A DNA stretch of 64,000 nt from Acrasis kona. Lineage: Eukaryota; Heterolobosea; Eutetramitea; Acrasida; Acrasidae. The number at the start of each line of letters is the position of its first letter. Position 1 is the first letter of the stretch. Location: NCBI GenBank assembly GCA_026419775.2, contig JAOPGA020001347.1:1-64000 (forward strand). Reading direction: 5' to 3'. Below, piece after piece: positions 1 through 8,441 of the stretch. The notes beneath the pieces are model-generated. The model was not told where the DNA came from. It did no database searches and saw nothing but the letters and a program-made list of their open reading frames with translations. The translations under genes and the position numbers were made by a program.

Positions 1-1370
1 ATGTAGTGACCATACACATCAGTCATAGTAACTACTCTAAATGGTCCGCGGTAGGCTTTACCTTTCTTGGTCACTGCCAATGGATTTCTCCACATGACAA
101 TATCCCCAGGCTGATATTCATTCGTCTTCCGGTGGTAAGGTGTTACCTCAAATTTCTTCAATTTAATTTCATGAATTAATTTTGGTACTTCGTTATTGAA
201 ACACTTCCAGAATTCGATTAAGGATCTTTGTTGAGCTTCTAGCTCTTTATCTGAATTGATTGTTGAAGTAGCGACTGATAGTGGACTTCTTCCAAACATC
301 AGCGAGAAAGGGGTGCTCAATGTGGTAGAGTGTACCCTTGAATTCATGGCAAAAGCCACAGCTGAAGCGATCTTATTCCACCGGTATGTGTATTCTGAAA
401 AGTTTTCTTTCAATTCATCAATTATCTTGACTAGGGTGGCTCTAATTGTTCTATTTGCCCTTTCTATTCTTCCATTTGCATGATGGTTATACGCAATCAC
501 CTTATTGTGTCGAACTTTTGCAGCTTCATATACCTTGTTTAACAATGGTACCGAGAACTGCTTTGCATTGTCCGTTTTCAATGTGCAAGGGAAACCAAAA
601 TTGAGAAAAATATCCATCATTTGGTNAATTACCTCTTCCGAGTCAATAGAGACAAGTGGTTTGCACCATACAAACCCAGAGAACTTATCAATCACAGTTA
701 GCAAATAGCTATAACCCTCTTTATCTTTGGGGAGATGCATAATATCAGCGTGCATGTGCTCACAAGTGACGCAGAAATCTGGCGCTAGAGCAGGGGCATA
801 ACCAATTCTAGAATGGTTTGTTTTCTGGCAGATGGCACATTTTGCACAGAATTCTTTGCAGATTTTCATCAGGTTCTTGGGTGGCCTTGGCTCTAATAAC
901 TCAATATGGTTGTATAGAGAGTTTGCTCCAAAGTGAGCTCTGGCATGCAATGTTTCGAGCAATTCTTTGATTTTCTCAGGGGATGTTTCTTCAAACCTTT
1001 TAGCGTCAGATCTTTTCTCTTTCGCAAAAATTACTTGTACACGGGAAGCTAGGTCGGCTAAGGTATTGTCCTCCCCCGGCACATGATGGATATCGAAATC
1101 ATATTCCGAAAGTAGTGACATCCATCCCGACAGGATTGTATTCTTTCCGTTAGCCTTTTCTATTGCTTCAAATATATGCGTTAATGCCTTGGCATCAGAT
1201 GAGTTTAAATGGTCGGCCCAGCAGGTAGGTTCTATAATAGTTTGTATGGACAACAACTGATAATAATTCTTTTCTAGGTATCAAATAATTCTTCTCACTT
1301 TTTGATAAAACTCTAGAATAAAATCCTAAATAACGCTTTTCCCTTTTGTGTGTTCTTCTTTTACATCCTT
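1..1370 (-). pseudogene. RNase H (partial) and integrase of Ty3/gypsy pol, broken
   Basis: The RNase H tail contains SRVLSKSEKNY and, after a frame change near 1200-1250, DIHHVPGEDNTLADLASR, the usual end of gypsy RNase H. The integrase follows in that second frame. It has an HHCC zinc module (HARAH, then CAKC), a first acidic residue in CEHMHADIMH, a second in LKTDNAKQF and a glutamate in NGRIERANRT. The spacing of the last two is 35 residues, i.e. D,D-35-E. A GPF motif (AYRGPFRVV) near the left edge matches the GPY/F module of Ty3-type integrases. The ambiguous base at 626 makes one codon unreadable. The protein would have processed and inserted element cDNA; here it cannot be made intact. 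Confidence 0.85.
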
Positions 1371-2304
1371 CTCCAGTTTTGGTTCCGGGGTGTACCACTT
1401 GAACTTGTTGGTGCCCACATCCTTCCCGTCAGGTTTTCTACATTTTTCCTGAATATGTCCGGGCGTGTTACATTTCCAACAGTTTCGATTCAACAGTCTT
1501 TTTTGTTCGGCCTTGGGTTGGACACTGCCTACTGCCTTTTCTCTTTTTTCCTCCTTCTTCTGACCATGCTCCTGCTTCGGTCTTGTTTTCGGTTTAATGT
1601 AACACCTATCCCCGTCCACATTATAGATTGATTCGATGTGTGCCATCACATCGTCTAAGGCACAAGCTCCATTTGTTTGTATGAACGCTACTACTGTGGC
1701 GCGATGTCTTTCTGGTAACACTCGTGCGAAATCCTGGATACTTTGCTTCGACGGAATGTTTAAGGTCTCTACCTGATTCGAAAACATTCTATTAAAATCC
1801 GGTATTTTATCCCCTCGGTTGATACTAATGGAGTAGTAGTCACTCATAAAATGGCCTCGTGATTTGTTTGTGATTAGCTCCGGGATCGCTTGTTTGATTG
1901 TTTTCCATGTGGCATCTTTAAACTCTGGGGTCTCTAAAGTTGCCTTCACAATGGCACCTTTACGTGGAGGGCACAGATCTATCAATAATGGTAGATAGTC
2001 GGAGTGAGGAACTGTTTTGTTGGCCAAGTAGTCTTGTAGCAATCCCAAATCATCTACTACGTGGGACTCTCTTATCTTTGGGGCGTCTTCGTAAGATGAT
2101 TTCCTCTTTCTGTAGTGAACCATCTCCTTATCCGATCGAATGCTACAGAGCGGATCCACCAATATCTCTAGGTTTTTTTTTTTAAATATGCGCGAATGTT
2201 CCTGATTGCTTCCGCAGCATTTATACGGGCCGTGATCTTGTTGAATCCCACATCTTCGAAAGCTTGCTGTACTGTAGACAGATTTTTTATGTTCACCAAT
2301 GGCC
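1326..2304 (-). pseudogene. gag-like protein with CCHC zinc knuckle
   Basis: The minus-strand frame ending at 1326 carries a basic, Lys/Glu-rich tail with one retroviral-type zinc knuckle, CWKCNTPGHIQEKC (C-X2-C-X4-H-X4-C), at about 1435-1480. This is the nucleic-acid-binding signature of gag nucleocapsid. Upstream sequence resembles a capsid-type helical region but has no family I can name. An 11-base T run on the plus strand (about 2172-2182) lies where two overlapping minus-strand frames could be joined by slippage, so the original gag frame may have been the other one. At 2304 the frame passes without a stop into the OTU-protease element, so one long frame (2801 to 1326) covers parts of two elements. 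Confidence 0.7.
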
Positions 2305-3075
2305 CTAACCAAACTAGGAACACAATGACCAACAGTTGCAGCAAACTGAAATTTTTCATCATTATTTACAGCTAGTGCACATTGGTAATGTGCAAATGTG
2401 AATTTACCTCCATATATATACATCTTGCACTTTGGAGCATTTGTTGTTACAAAACACTGGATGGTGTCAGGGTGTTCCACATTATAAGTAAATATAGCTA
2501 CCTCATACAAATGTGCAGCTACAAGAAAATCAATATCAGTCCAGTGTCTCTTTGGTGTATAAGGCATATTTTGGAATGCATCAACTTGTTTTCTGACATC
2601 AATGTATGTCAATGAGTTTACAAATTCATAGTGTTGATTGTTTGTGCGTAATTTGTATTGTAAACATGCAGTGAAGCATAAAGGACCACAATTACCTTCA
2701 CCACCAGCATCATAAATATTTCTGCCAAAGAATTCATTGATGCTATTATTGTCTATAAATATAGAACTAAGTTGTGCACTGAATTCAATTAAATTAAACA
2801 CTTCTAGATTTTCTTTGTCCTGTATATCAGATTTGTCTTTGGGAATTTTAGTGCTTCTAGAAATTTGTGATTTTATAGCATCAGAAACAGATGTATCAAT
2901 TTTTTTCTTTTTCTTAGGACTGCCTTTTGGTGTTGATAGTGACTTTCTCTTGACATTGGCAGGTAAATTGCCATTTTTCCTCAGCTCCCTCAGCTCCTGT
3001 AAGAAACTTATGCGTTTACTTGATTTGACTACTTTTTCTACAACATAAATATTCTTATCAACACAATTATGATTG
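2305..3075 (-). pseudogene. OTU-like cysteine protease domain with basic linker
   Basis: An open minus-strand frame from about 3075 to 2305 starts with a Lys-rich linker (STPKGSPKKKKKID) and then an OTU-like core. GGEGNCGPLCFTACLQYKL resembles the catalytic GDGNC(L/F) block with the nucleophile Cys. Next comes HWTDIDFLVAAHLYEVAIF, the usual helix and strand, and FTFAHYQCAL provides the likely catalytic His. OTU enzymes remove ubiquitin or related modifiers. The frame has no clear start codon of its own, because the upstream finger modules lie in other frames, and at its 3' end it runs into retrotransposon gag. Assignment to the OTU superfamily rests on motif order and has not been tested by a profile search. 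Confidence 0.6.
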
Positions 3076-3269
3076 CCATAATGTTACCTTCATTGGATTT
3101 TAGTGGTTTGCAATCATTTTCTGGTTGGAATATAGAGGTTTGTACTGGTAACTTGACTATTTTACCCTTGTAATATGTTCAGACAAATGTCTTAACTGCT
3201 GTGCCTATCTCTTCTTTGTCAATGGATGGCACCAAGACATTGTTGTTCTTAACATACTCTCTAACTTTG

Positions 3270-3930
3270 TTCAACTTTGCAATAATAGCAGAATAACTTT
3301 TCATGTTCTTTTTGATGTTGTTTTTGATGTTGTAAGTTTGATAATCTACATTTCAAGTTACAAAAATAAGCACTTCTGCACCCTGTGCATATTTTCAAGG
3401 TATCAGGCTTCTTTTTGCATTGTTCACAGCAAATTTCAAGTTTTTTTTGTTCACACTTGGAGGAAGTACAGTGTAAATGTGTAGAATTTGGTGTGCTTGT
3501 ACAGTTGCAAGATGTAGAAGATGTAACATTTGGTAAATCAGTAAAATTGTTTAATGTGTTGAATTGTAGGAGGACGTATTAAAATCAGTAGCTTGTTTTA
3601 AAACATCTTCAATAGTCATAAAGTCAAAGTTCTCAATTTCTCCTATATCTTGGCTAACTTCCAAACTGTTATCACTTTTAAAAAAATTTGAAAAATCAAT
3701 GTCCACTTGAGATATGTTAGATCCAATGTGTTTAGAAGGTGCAAATATTATGTTGTCTTGAATATTTTCTAAGGCATTTTCAACATCCAAGTAATCAGAT
3801 TCAGATCTCAAAAGTGGTTTTATTTGAAGTCCATTATGGTGAGTTCTCAAATGCTTTGTGATAGATTGTGCACTTAAAAGTCTACCATTAGTTTTACATC
3901 CTTTTATTGGACATAAACATTTCAATACAT
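3270..3930 (-). pseudogene. C2H2 finger and MYND finger segments, frameshifted
   Basis: The frame 3925 to 3551 begins with CLCPIKGC and then HLRTHH, a C2H2-like zinc finger, followed by an acidic linker. In the next frame, 3582 to about 3280, lies CEQCKKKPDTLKICTGC, then YFCNLKC, with H and C at the end (HEHEKLFC-type spacing). That is the cysteine pattern of a MYND finger, a protein-interaction module. The two pieces are separated by a one-base frame change near 3555, and the MYND frame ends at a TAG near 3278. I read them as successive parts of one broken transposon protein that continued into the OTU domain. Confidence 0.55.
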
Positions 3931-4337
3931 TGTTTGAGTGTGATTTGCAGTGAAAATCTTTTGCATTGTATTGATTGTCTTTCTATAAATGTTGGCAAGT
4001 GCTACTGCAATATAACACACCCCTTCTTGGTTCCATAACTTCACATCAACACGAATTAAATTGAAGATATTCAAGTTGACAAAACATCAAAATGACCATA
4101 TAAAGGTTAATTGGATATCAATATCAAAATGGATTACAAAACACACAATAAATCAGTAAGATACTTTTATTAATTTACACATAAAGTCCACTTTATAGTT
4201 TTTGTAGAGTAGTTAATCATAATTTTATAAACAGCATAACAAAAGTCAATATAAAAACATTGTGTAGTAATATTGTATTTAAGAACAGCATAATTAATTA
4301 CATGAAATTTAAGCTCATCCTTGTCATTATAATAAAA

Positions 4338-4630
4338 CCTTCACCAATTGGGAGGAAGTCCAAACAAGGAAGAAATTACTTGAAGATGGTATCCTCGTTT
4401 ATTACGATGATTATTTGGTTGGAGGTTTAACATGTTTTAGCACCTATCAAAAGGTTATACGTTTGATTGAACTGCTAAGTGCGAAAAGACTACCAGTGAA
4501 CAAGTCCAAATCGTTAATTGTGCCGACTCGACAGATTGATTATCTTCAATATCGTTTAGATTTGATTAATCATCAAGTTTTTGTTGGGACTAATTTGTCT
4601 CAACGTATTCGTGATACATGTGCTGCTTAG
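4338..4630 (+). pseudogene. Reverse transcriptase, C-terminal half, inverted
   Basis: Read on the plus strand, LVYYDDYLVGG is the YxDD catalytic box (motif C). LPVNKSKSLIVPTRQIDYL resembles motifs D and E of DIRS-type enzymes. The protein sequence at the left end of this segment (from about 4338) continues smoothly from the end of the minus-strand half (...NKVLK), so the roughly 300-bp segment 4338-4638 was flipped in place. The catalytic domain can no longer be translated in one piece. Confidence 0.75.
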
Positions 4631-5025
4631 TTAAACTTTAAGACTTTATTTGCGTGCGATCCTGCTAAACCCATAGGAGCAACAAGCCAAACATAATCAA
4701 TTCCATCAAAACGCATTCCTAAAAACGTTGTATCGGAACCTTGTACTCTAATGGACCAATAAGCCTCAGACAAATCTAATTTGCAGGCATAGTCATACTT
4801 CTTTGCAAATGAATAAACTTCAGCAAATCCGGGCATGTTACGAAGCATAAATTTCTCTAAGAATGGTGTATAGCGCTTACCATTTAAAATAATTCGAGCA
4901 CAATTAGGATCATCAGGGCGTTCTCGAGTTTGTATAGACAAATAATTACTAATCAAATGTCTTGCACGAGTTTCAATCAAATTGCATTCAACCATAGATT
5001 TCAACTGCTGTCGCACAGATGTCAT
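4627..5025 (-). pseudogene. Reverse transcriptase, N-terminal half
   Basis: The 132-codon frame contains KLDLSEAYWSIRV (motif A with the first catalytic Asp), then FLGMRFDGIDYVW and VAPMGLAGSHANKV, the usual motif-B region. It stops abruptly at 4627, exactly where a plus-strand frame carrying the rest of the polymerase also ends. Upstream, ARIILNGKRYTPFLEKF is a typical preface of DIRS-like enzymes. No start codon context is evident. Confidence 0.75.
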
Positions 5026-5885
5026 ATGTCGTGGCGAAATATTGTTAACTGGAGCATCTGTATTACATGGAGGATCTTGTAGGTAATATAATTATCTTCA
5101 TACCATTTTGTAAAAGATTATCACAAGATTGGGGTAAGAATCGACGAGCAACATGTTTATCGAAATCAGACAAAACCAAATCAAAAGGATGATGAAAGGA
5201 ATCTTTATTAAAAAATTGATGTCGCTTACGTTTGACGGTAGGTGTCTTGTTGGCAAAAACGTTGACTGCCATAGTTGCTAAATTACTTCTTGGAAAAAGA
5301 TGTCCGTAAATAGTGTTGTGATCTCTCATAAGATTCTGCACGTTCGGATCTTCTAAATAATCCCATTTACAGAAATGAAGCTTATGTAGACTGTAGGTAG
5401 TAGTAAAATGGTGGACGAGGTTCTCTCCATAGTCCCTAACCAACTGCGTATGAGTGGTTTGGAACCGAAACGAGCTGACGCAACACCATCTCCTTCACGA
5501 ACCGCAAGGTTCACCAACGTGTCAATGTCGGCCGGATCTTTGAAGTAGATCTGACCTTTCTCCTCTATGATATCCACCCGGCGTTCCAAATTTGTATTGA
5601 CAATCCTTCGGTACTGCTCCACACGCCCGTGTTTGTATCTACTCAAATTGCTTTGTGTAGTAATGTTCTTTTAATTAAAAAGTAGAAATGTATACATTCT
5701 AATAAAGTTTACAGATTTGTTTTCGTTAGATTTCATTGTATGTTTAAATGAATGTGGTTCGTTATCAATAAACAATTTCTTATAAATTAAATGTATTGTT
5801 TATTGAAAGAAGAGAGGTTTGTCTTTTCTCCGATTAGTGTCTTACTAATCGATGGTCAATGTCGGCGTAGCGGATAGCTACCTGA

Positions 5886-6404
5886 GTGCAGGGCTTGTCC
5901 CTGCTATCAAAGTTTGATCATTTGTTACTGTTAATGGTGTTGTTCTTGTTAAATACAATTATGATTGTAATTCTGGTATCCAAGGCCTACTCAACACATA
6001 TATATTTTTGGTCAACGAAAGACACCCGGGTGTGTGAAGTTAACCCTGTAAAGTATCACTCAAGCAAAAACTATTTGAGCCATCTTGCTCAGCAAATAAA
6101 TCAATTAGGCTTCAATTTAATGTGAAAAATATGTCCCCACCTTACCTTGAAAATTGTAACTTCCGAAATCTATTTATATTATATAGATATTACATGTCGA
6201 ACGAAAGCAATGACCAGGAAATTATACATGGAGCTTGCAAATGCTGGTGTGGAAACATTTGTACAACCAGGCGATTTAATTAGTTTTGTAGCTTCCGACA
6301 TTTTACATAAAAATATGCCGTTACGATCCGGTCAGAGGTGGTCATTAACATTCTTTACGGATGCGACATCCTTTTATGATAACATGACTGTTAATAAAGC
6401 GTAA
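5886..6404 (+). pseudogene. Possible 2-oxoglutarate/Fe(II) oxygenase-like fragment
   Basis: A plus-strand frame with one internal TGA (near 6120) ends in VQPGDLISFVASDILHK, then GQRWSLTFFTD. GDL followed by H, and GxRWSLxFF with a basic residue, is the C-terminal half of a double-stranded beta-helix oxygenase (distal His and the 2-oxoglutarate-binding Arg). The N-terminal HxD is not visible. It sits at the end of the mobile-element pile. Some transposon groups carry TET/JBP-type members of this superfamily, but this fragment is too short to place. Low confidence. Confidence 0.25.
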
Positions 6405-6934
6405 ATAAATGTATAATTGCATCGACATCTATAGGGTACAAGCAGTGTTTCATTAATAAATGTTTGTTTTTTATTGTGTACATATGAAATTGTAGCCGAT
6501 AAAAGTAGCCGGTAATCTATTTGTAAATCAATCTTGATTGATTTCAATGGTGTTCTTTGCGGTAGACGTGTTGTGTTTGGGGTGTGTGTTCGTCGGATGG
6601 GTGTGGTTGACTGCGTCGCTGATTGGATAGTTTCCAACTCTGAAATATAAAGGCGTTGAGTAATTGAATAACAACTCTCGTCCACTCAACTGTATTGTCC
6701 AACAGCTTGGTTGTAATCGACGGTGATTACGTCGGTACTTAACTTGTAGGCCATCTTGTTGAAAATCCAAGTCTTTTATCCTTTAACGTCGGACTAGCAA
6801 ATAATGAACCATCATCTCTTTCTTCCTAGCGTTACCCTAAGGCAGATGGTTCCACTAAAATTGCTATTAATATTTTAAGTCTCAACTTAGATTCTATTTT
6901 TATCTCATCGATCATCTGCAACAAAACAAAAGAA
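6405..6934. other. Intergenic, no gene seen
   Basis: This stretch contains short overlapping open frames on the minus strand (around 6374-6770) with no recognisable motif. It probably includes the 5' region of the vWA gene that starts at 6935. No repeat or RNA gene was recognised. Confidence 0.5.
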
Positions 6935-8389
6935 ATGGGACTTGCATCAAAGATAAGAAGCGATGCTGCAATGAACAGCATTCAGAGCGGTCAGCAACCG
7001 TTTCAGCAACCACAGCCTAGCGCCCCTCAACAACCTTACGCTCAGCAAAATAATGGACAGCAACCAAGTTATAATTCCAACCTAACAACCCAGCCCAACA
7101 CTGGTCAGCAATCTATGCAACAGGGAACAACGCCTCAATATCCTCAGCAAAGTAACCAACAATATGGTCAGCAACCAGCGATAGGTCAGCAAAACATTCC
7201 GCAACAGCAATATCCTCAGCAATCAACTCATAACACGCAGTTACAATATCCACAACAACAATACGGCCAAATACAAGCTGGATCTATTGTAAGTCAACAA
7301 GGTGCACCAGTGCCACAGCAGCAACCATATACTCAGCAAAATTATGGACAGCAACCAAGTTATAATTCCAACCTAACAACCCAGCCCAACACTAATCAGC
7401 AATCTATGCAACAGGGAACAACACCTCAATATCCTCAGCAAAGTAATCAACAATATGGTCAACAACCAACAAATTTTAACATACCGGTATCAACGTACAA
7501 TAGTATGCCAAGTCAAGATTCGATAAATAATTTATCGAACACAGGTGCTATTGGACAGCAGAGAGGCAACGACAACAACGCTTTAGCAAACAAGCTTCAA
7601 ACTATCATTCAACAGAACGGTTTGCAAAGATTTTATAGCGGAGGAATTCAGCACGTTTTACAAAGGCTACAAGCTGTTAATTTTGGAGATATAGCATCCC
7701 AATGGAGAATTTCAAAAGAGTTAGCTTATGACCTCGCTCCCTTAGCTCTTTATGATACAATTTTCTTTTGTGATGACTCTGGTTCTATGGAGTTCGAAGA
7801 ACAAGGAGAGAGAATTGAAGATCTCAAAGTCATCCTTTCCAAAGTCTCTGACATTGTAACAAACTTTGATTCTGACGGCATCTCAGTTCGATTTATGAAC
7901 AACAATGTGAACGGGGACAACATTCGAAGCTCCGCTCAAGCCCAACAATTGATATCACAAGTACAATTCGGTGGTGTAACACCAATAGGAACAAGATTAG
8001 AAGAAAAAGTGATTCGCCCGTTTGTTCTTAATGGAAATTTACAAAAGCCAATCATGTGTGTGATCATAACAGATGGAGAACCTAGTGGAGAACCAGCCGA
8101 CCGCCTTAGACAAGTAATTCAGAGCACTAAACAACGAATTTCACAGACGTATGGACCTGGAGCATTTGCTGTACAAATCGCTCAAGTTGGAAAGGACCAA
8201 AAAGCGCAACATTTTTTGGGACAGCTAGACAATGATCCTATTGTAGGTGGAATGATTGATTGTACATCTTATTATGAATTTGAGGCGGAGGAGTTCAAGA
8301 AGAAGGGAGTTATCCTATCACCAGAGCTTTGGCTTTTGAAATTATGTGTAGGAGCAATTGATCGCTCTTATGACGAGGCAGATGAATAA
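6935..8389 (+). CDS. Gln/Pro-rich vWA-domain protein
   Basis: Single-exon gene, 484 residues. Residues 20-220 are a low-complexity Gln/Pro/Tyr/Asn tract of prion-like composition. Residues about 275-460 form a von Willebrand factor A domain with a metal-ion-dependent adhesion site: DDSGSM (first loop), GGVTPIG (Thr ligand) and VIITDGEPSGE (final Asp). The type resembles intracellular vWA proteins of fungi and amoebae; no signal peptide or membrane segment is visible. Within the low-complexity part a block of about 148 bp is duplicated (7031-7178 and 7322-7469). The start is the first ATG after a clean upstream region. Ligand and function are unknown. Confidence 0.9.
   Translation: MGLASKIRSDAAMNSIQSGQQPFQQPQPSAPQQPYAQQNNGQQPSYNSNLTTQPNTGQQSMQQGTTPQYPQQSNQQYGQQPAIGQQNIPQQQYPQQSTHNTQLQYPQQQYGQIQAGSIVSQQGAPVPQQQPYTQQNYGQQPSYNSNLTTQPNTNQQSMQQGTTPQYPQQSNQQYGQQPTNFNIPVSTYNSMPSQDSINNLSNTGAIGQQRGNDNNALANKLQTIIQQNGLQRFYSGGIQHVLQRLQAVNFGDIASQWRISKELAYDLAPLALYDTIFFCDDSGSMEFEEQGERIEDLKVILSKVSDIVTNFDSDGISVRFMNNNVNGDNIRSSAQAQQLISQVQFGGVTPIGTRLEEKVIRPFVLNGNLQKPIMCVIITDGEPSGEPADRLRQVIQSTKQRISQTYGPGAFAVQIAQVGKDQKAQHFLGQLDNDPIVGGMIDCTSYYEFEAEEFKKKGVILSPELWLLKLCVGAIDRSYDEADE
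7031..7469 (+). repeat. Two near-identical 148-bp blocks inside the Gln-rich tract
   Basis: Copies lie at 7031-7178 and 7322-7469 (spacing 291 bp). They share a long run including QQPSYNSNLTTQPNT and QQGTTPQYPQQSNQQYGQQ, with only a few substitutions, so they arose by in-frame duplication within the gene. They are coding and keep the reading frame. Confidence 0.9.
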
Positions 8390-8441
8390 ATATAATAAAT
8401 AAAATAATTAGTTTTAGTAGATCATTTTGATAGAACACGAT

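Larger units (their letters stand above)
1..2304 (-). mobile_element. Ty3/gypsy-like LTR retrotransposon remnant
   Basis: Read on the minus strand, a gag-like segment (2304 to 1326) is followed by the last part of RNase H (about 1370 to 1040) and an integrase that runs off the left edge of the window. The order gag, RNase H, integrase is that of Ty3/gypsy pol, but protease, reverse transcriptase and the start of RNase H are absent: the gag frame runs almost directly into mid-RNase H. No LTR or target-site duplication is visible, because the left side is cut by the window and the right side is fused to another element at about 2304. The copy is dead as assembled, with a deletion, a frameshift inside RNase H and an N at 626. 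Confidence 0.85.
2305..3980 (-). mobile_element. Element copy A: C2H2, MYND and OTU-protease modules
   Basis: The minus strand encodes, in order from 3980 down to 2305, a C2H2-type finger, a MYND-type finger, a basic linker and an OTU-like cysteine-protease domain, with frame breaks between them. The last 62 bases (2305-2366) are identical to 45221-45282, where the shared block leads into a Ulp1-like protease. Copy A therefore appears to keep the 5' part, and the copy at 45 kb the 3' part, of one ancestral protein. The right-hand limit is not defined; 3980-4337 is AT-rich with no readable protein. Proteases of the OTU and Ulp1 families are known cargo of several eukaryotic DNA transposon groups. 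Confidence 0.6.
4338..5650 (-). mobile_element. DIRS-like retroelement fragment with inverted internal segment
   Basis: Minus-strand frames 5646-5353 and 5443-5063 look like an ORF1/gag region broken by a frameshift near 5430. The frame 5025-4627 is the first half of a reverse transcriptase. The second half lies on the opposite strand at 4338-4630. The type is suggested by the RT motifs, which resemble DIRS-group polymerases more than Ty3, but no tyrosine recombinase was found. The sequence 5650-5885 has no readable protein. Confidence 0.6.

Noticed and set aside
6374-6770. Minus-strand frames before the vWA gene
   Set aside because: Overlapping frames without motifs; likely non-coding.
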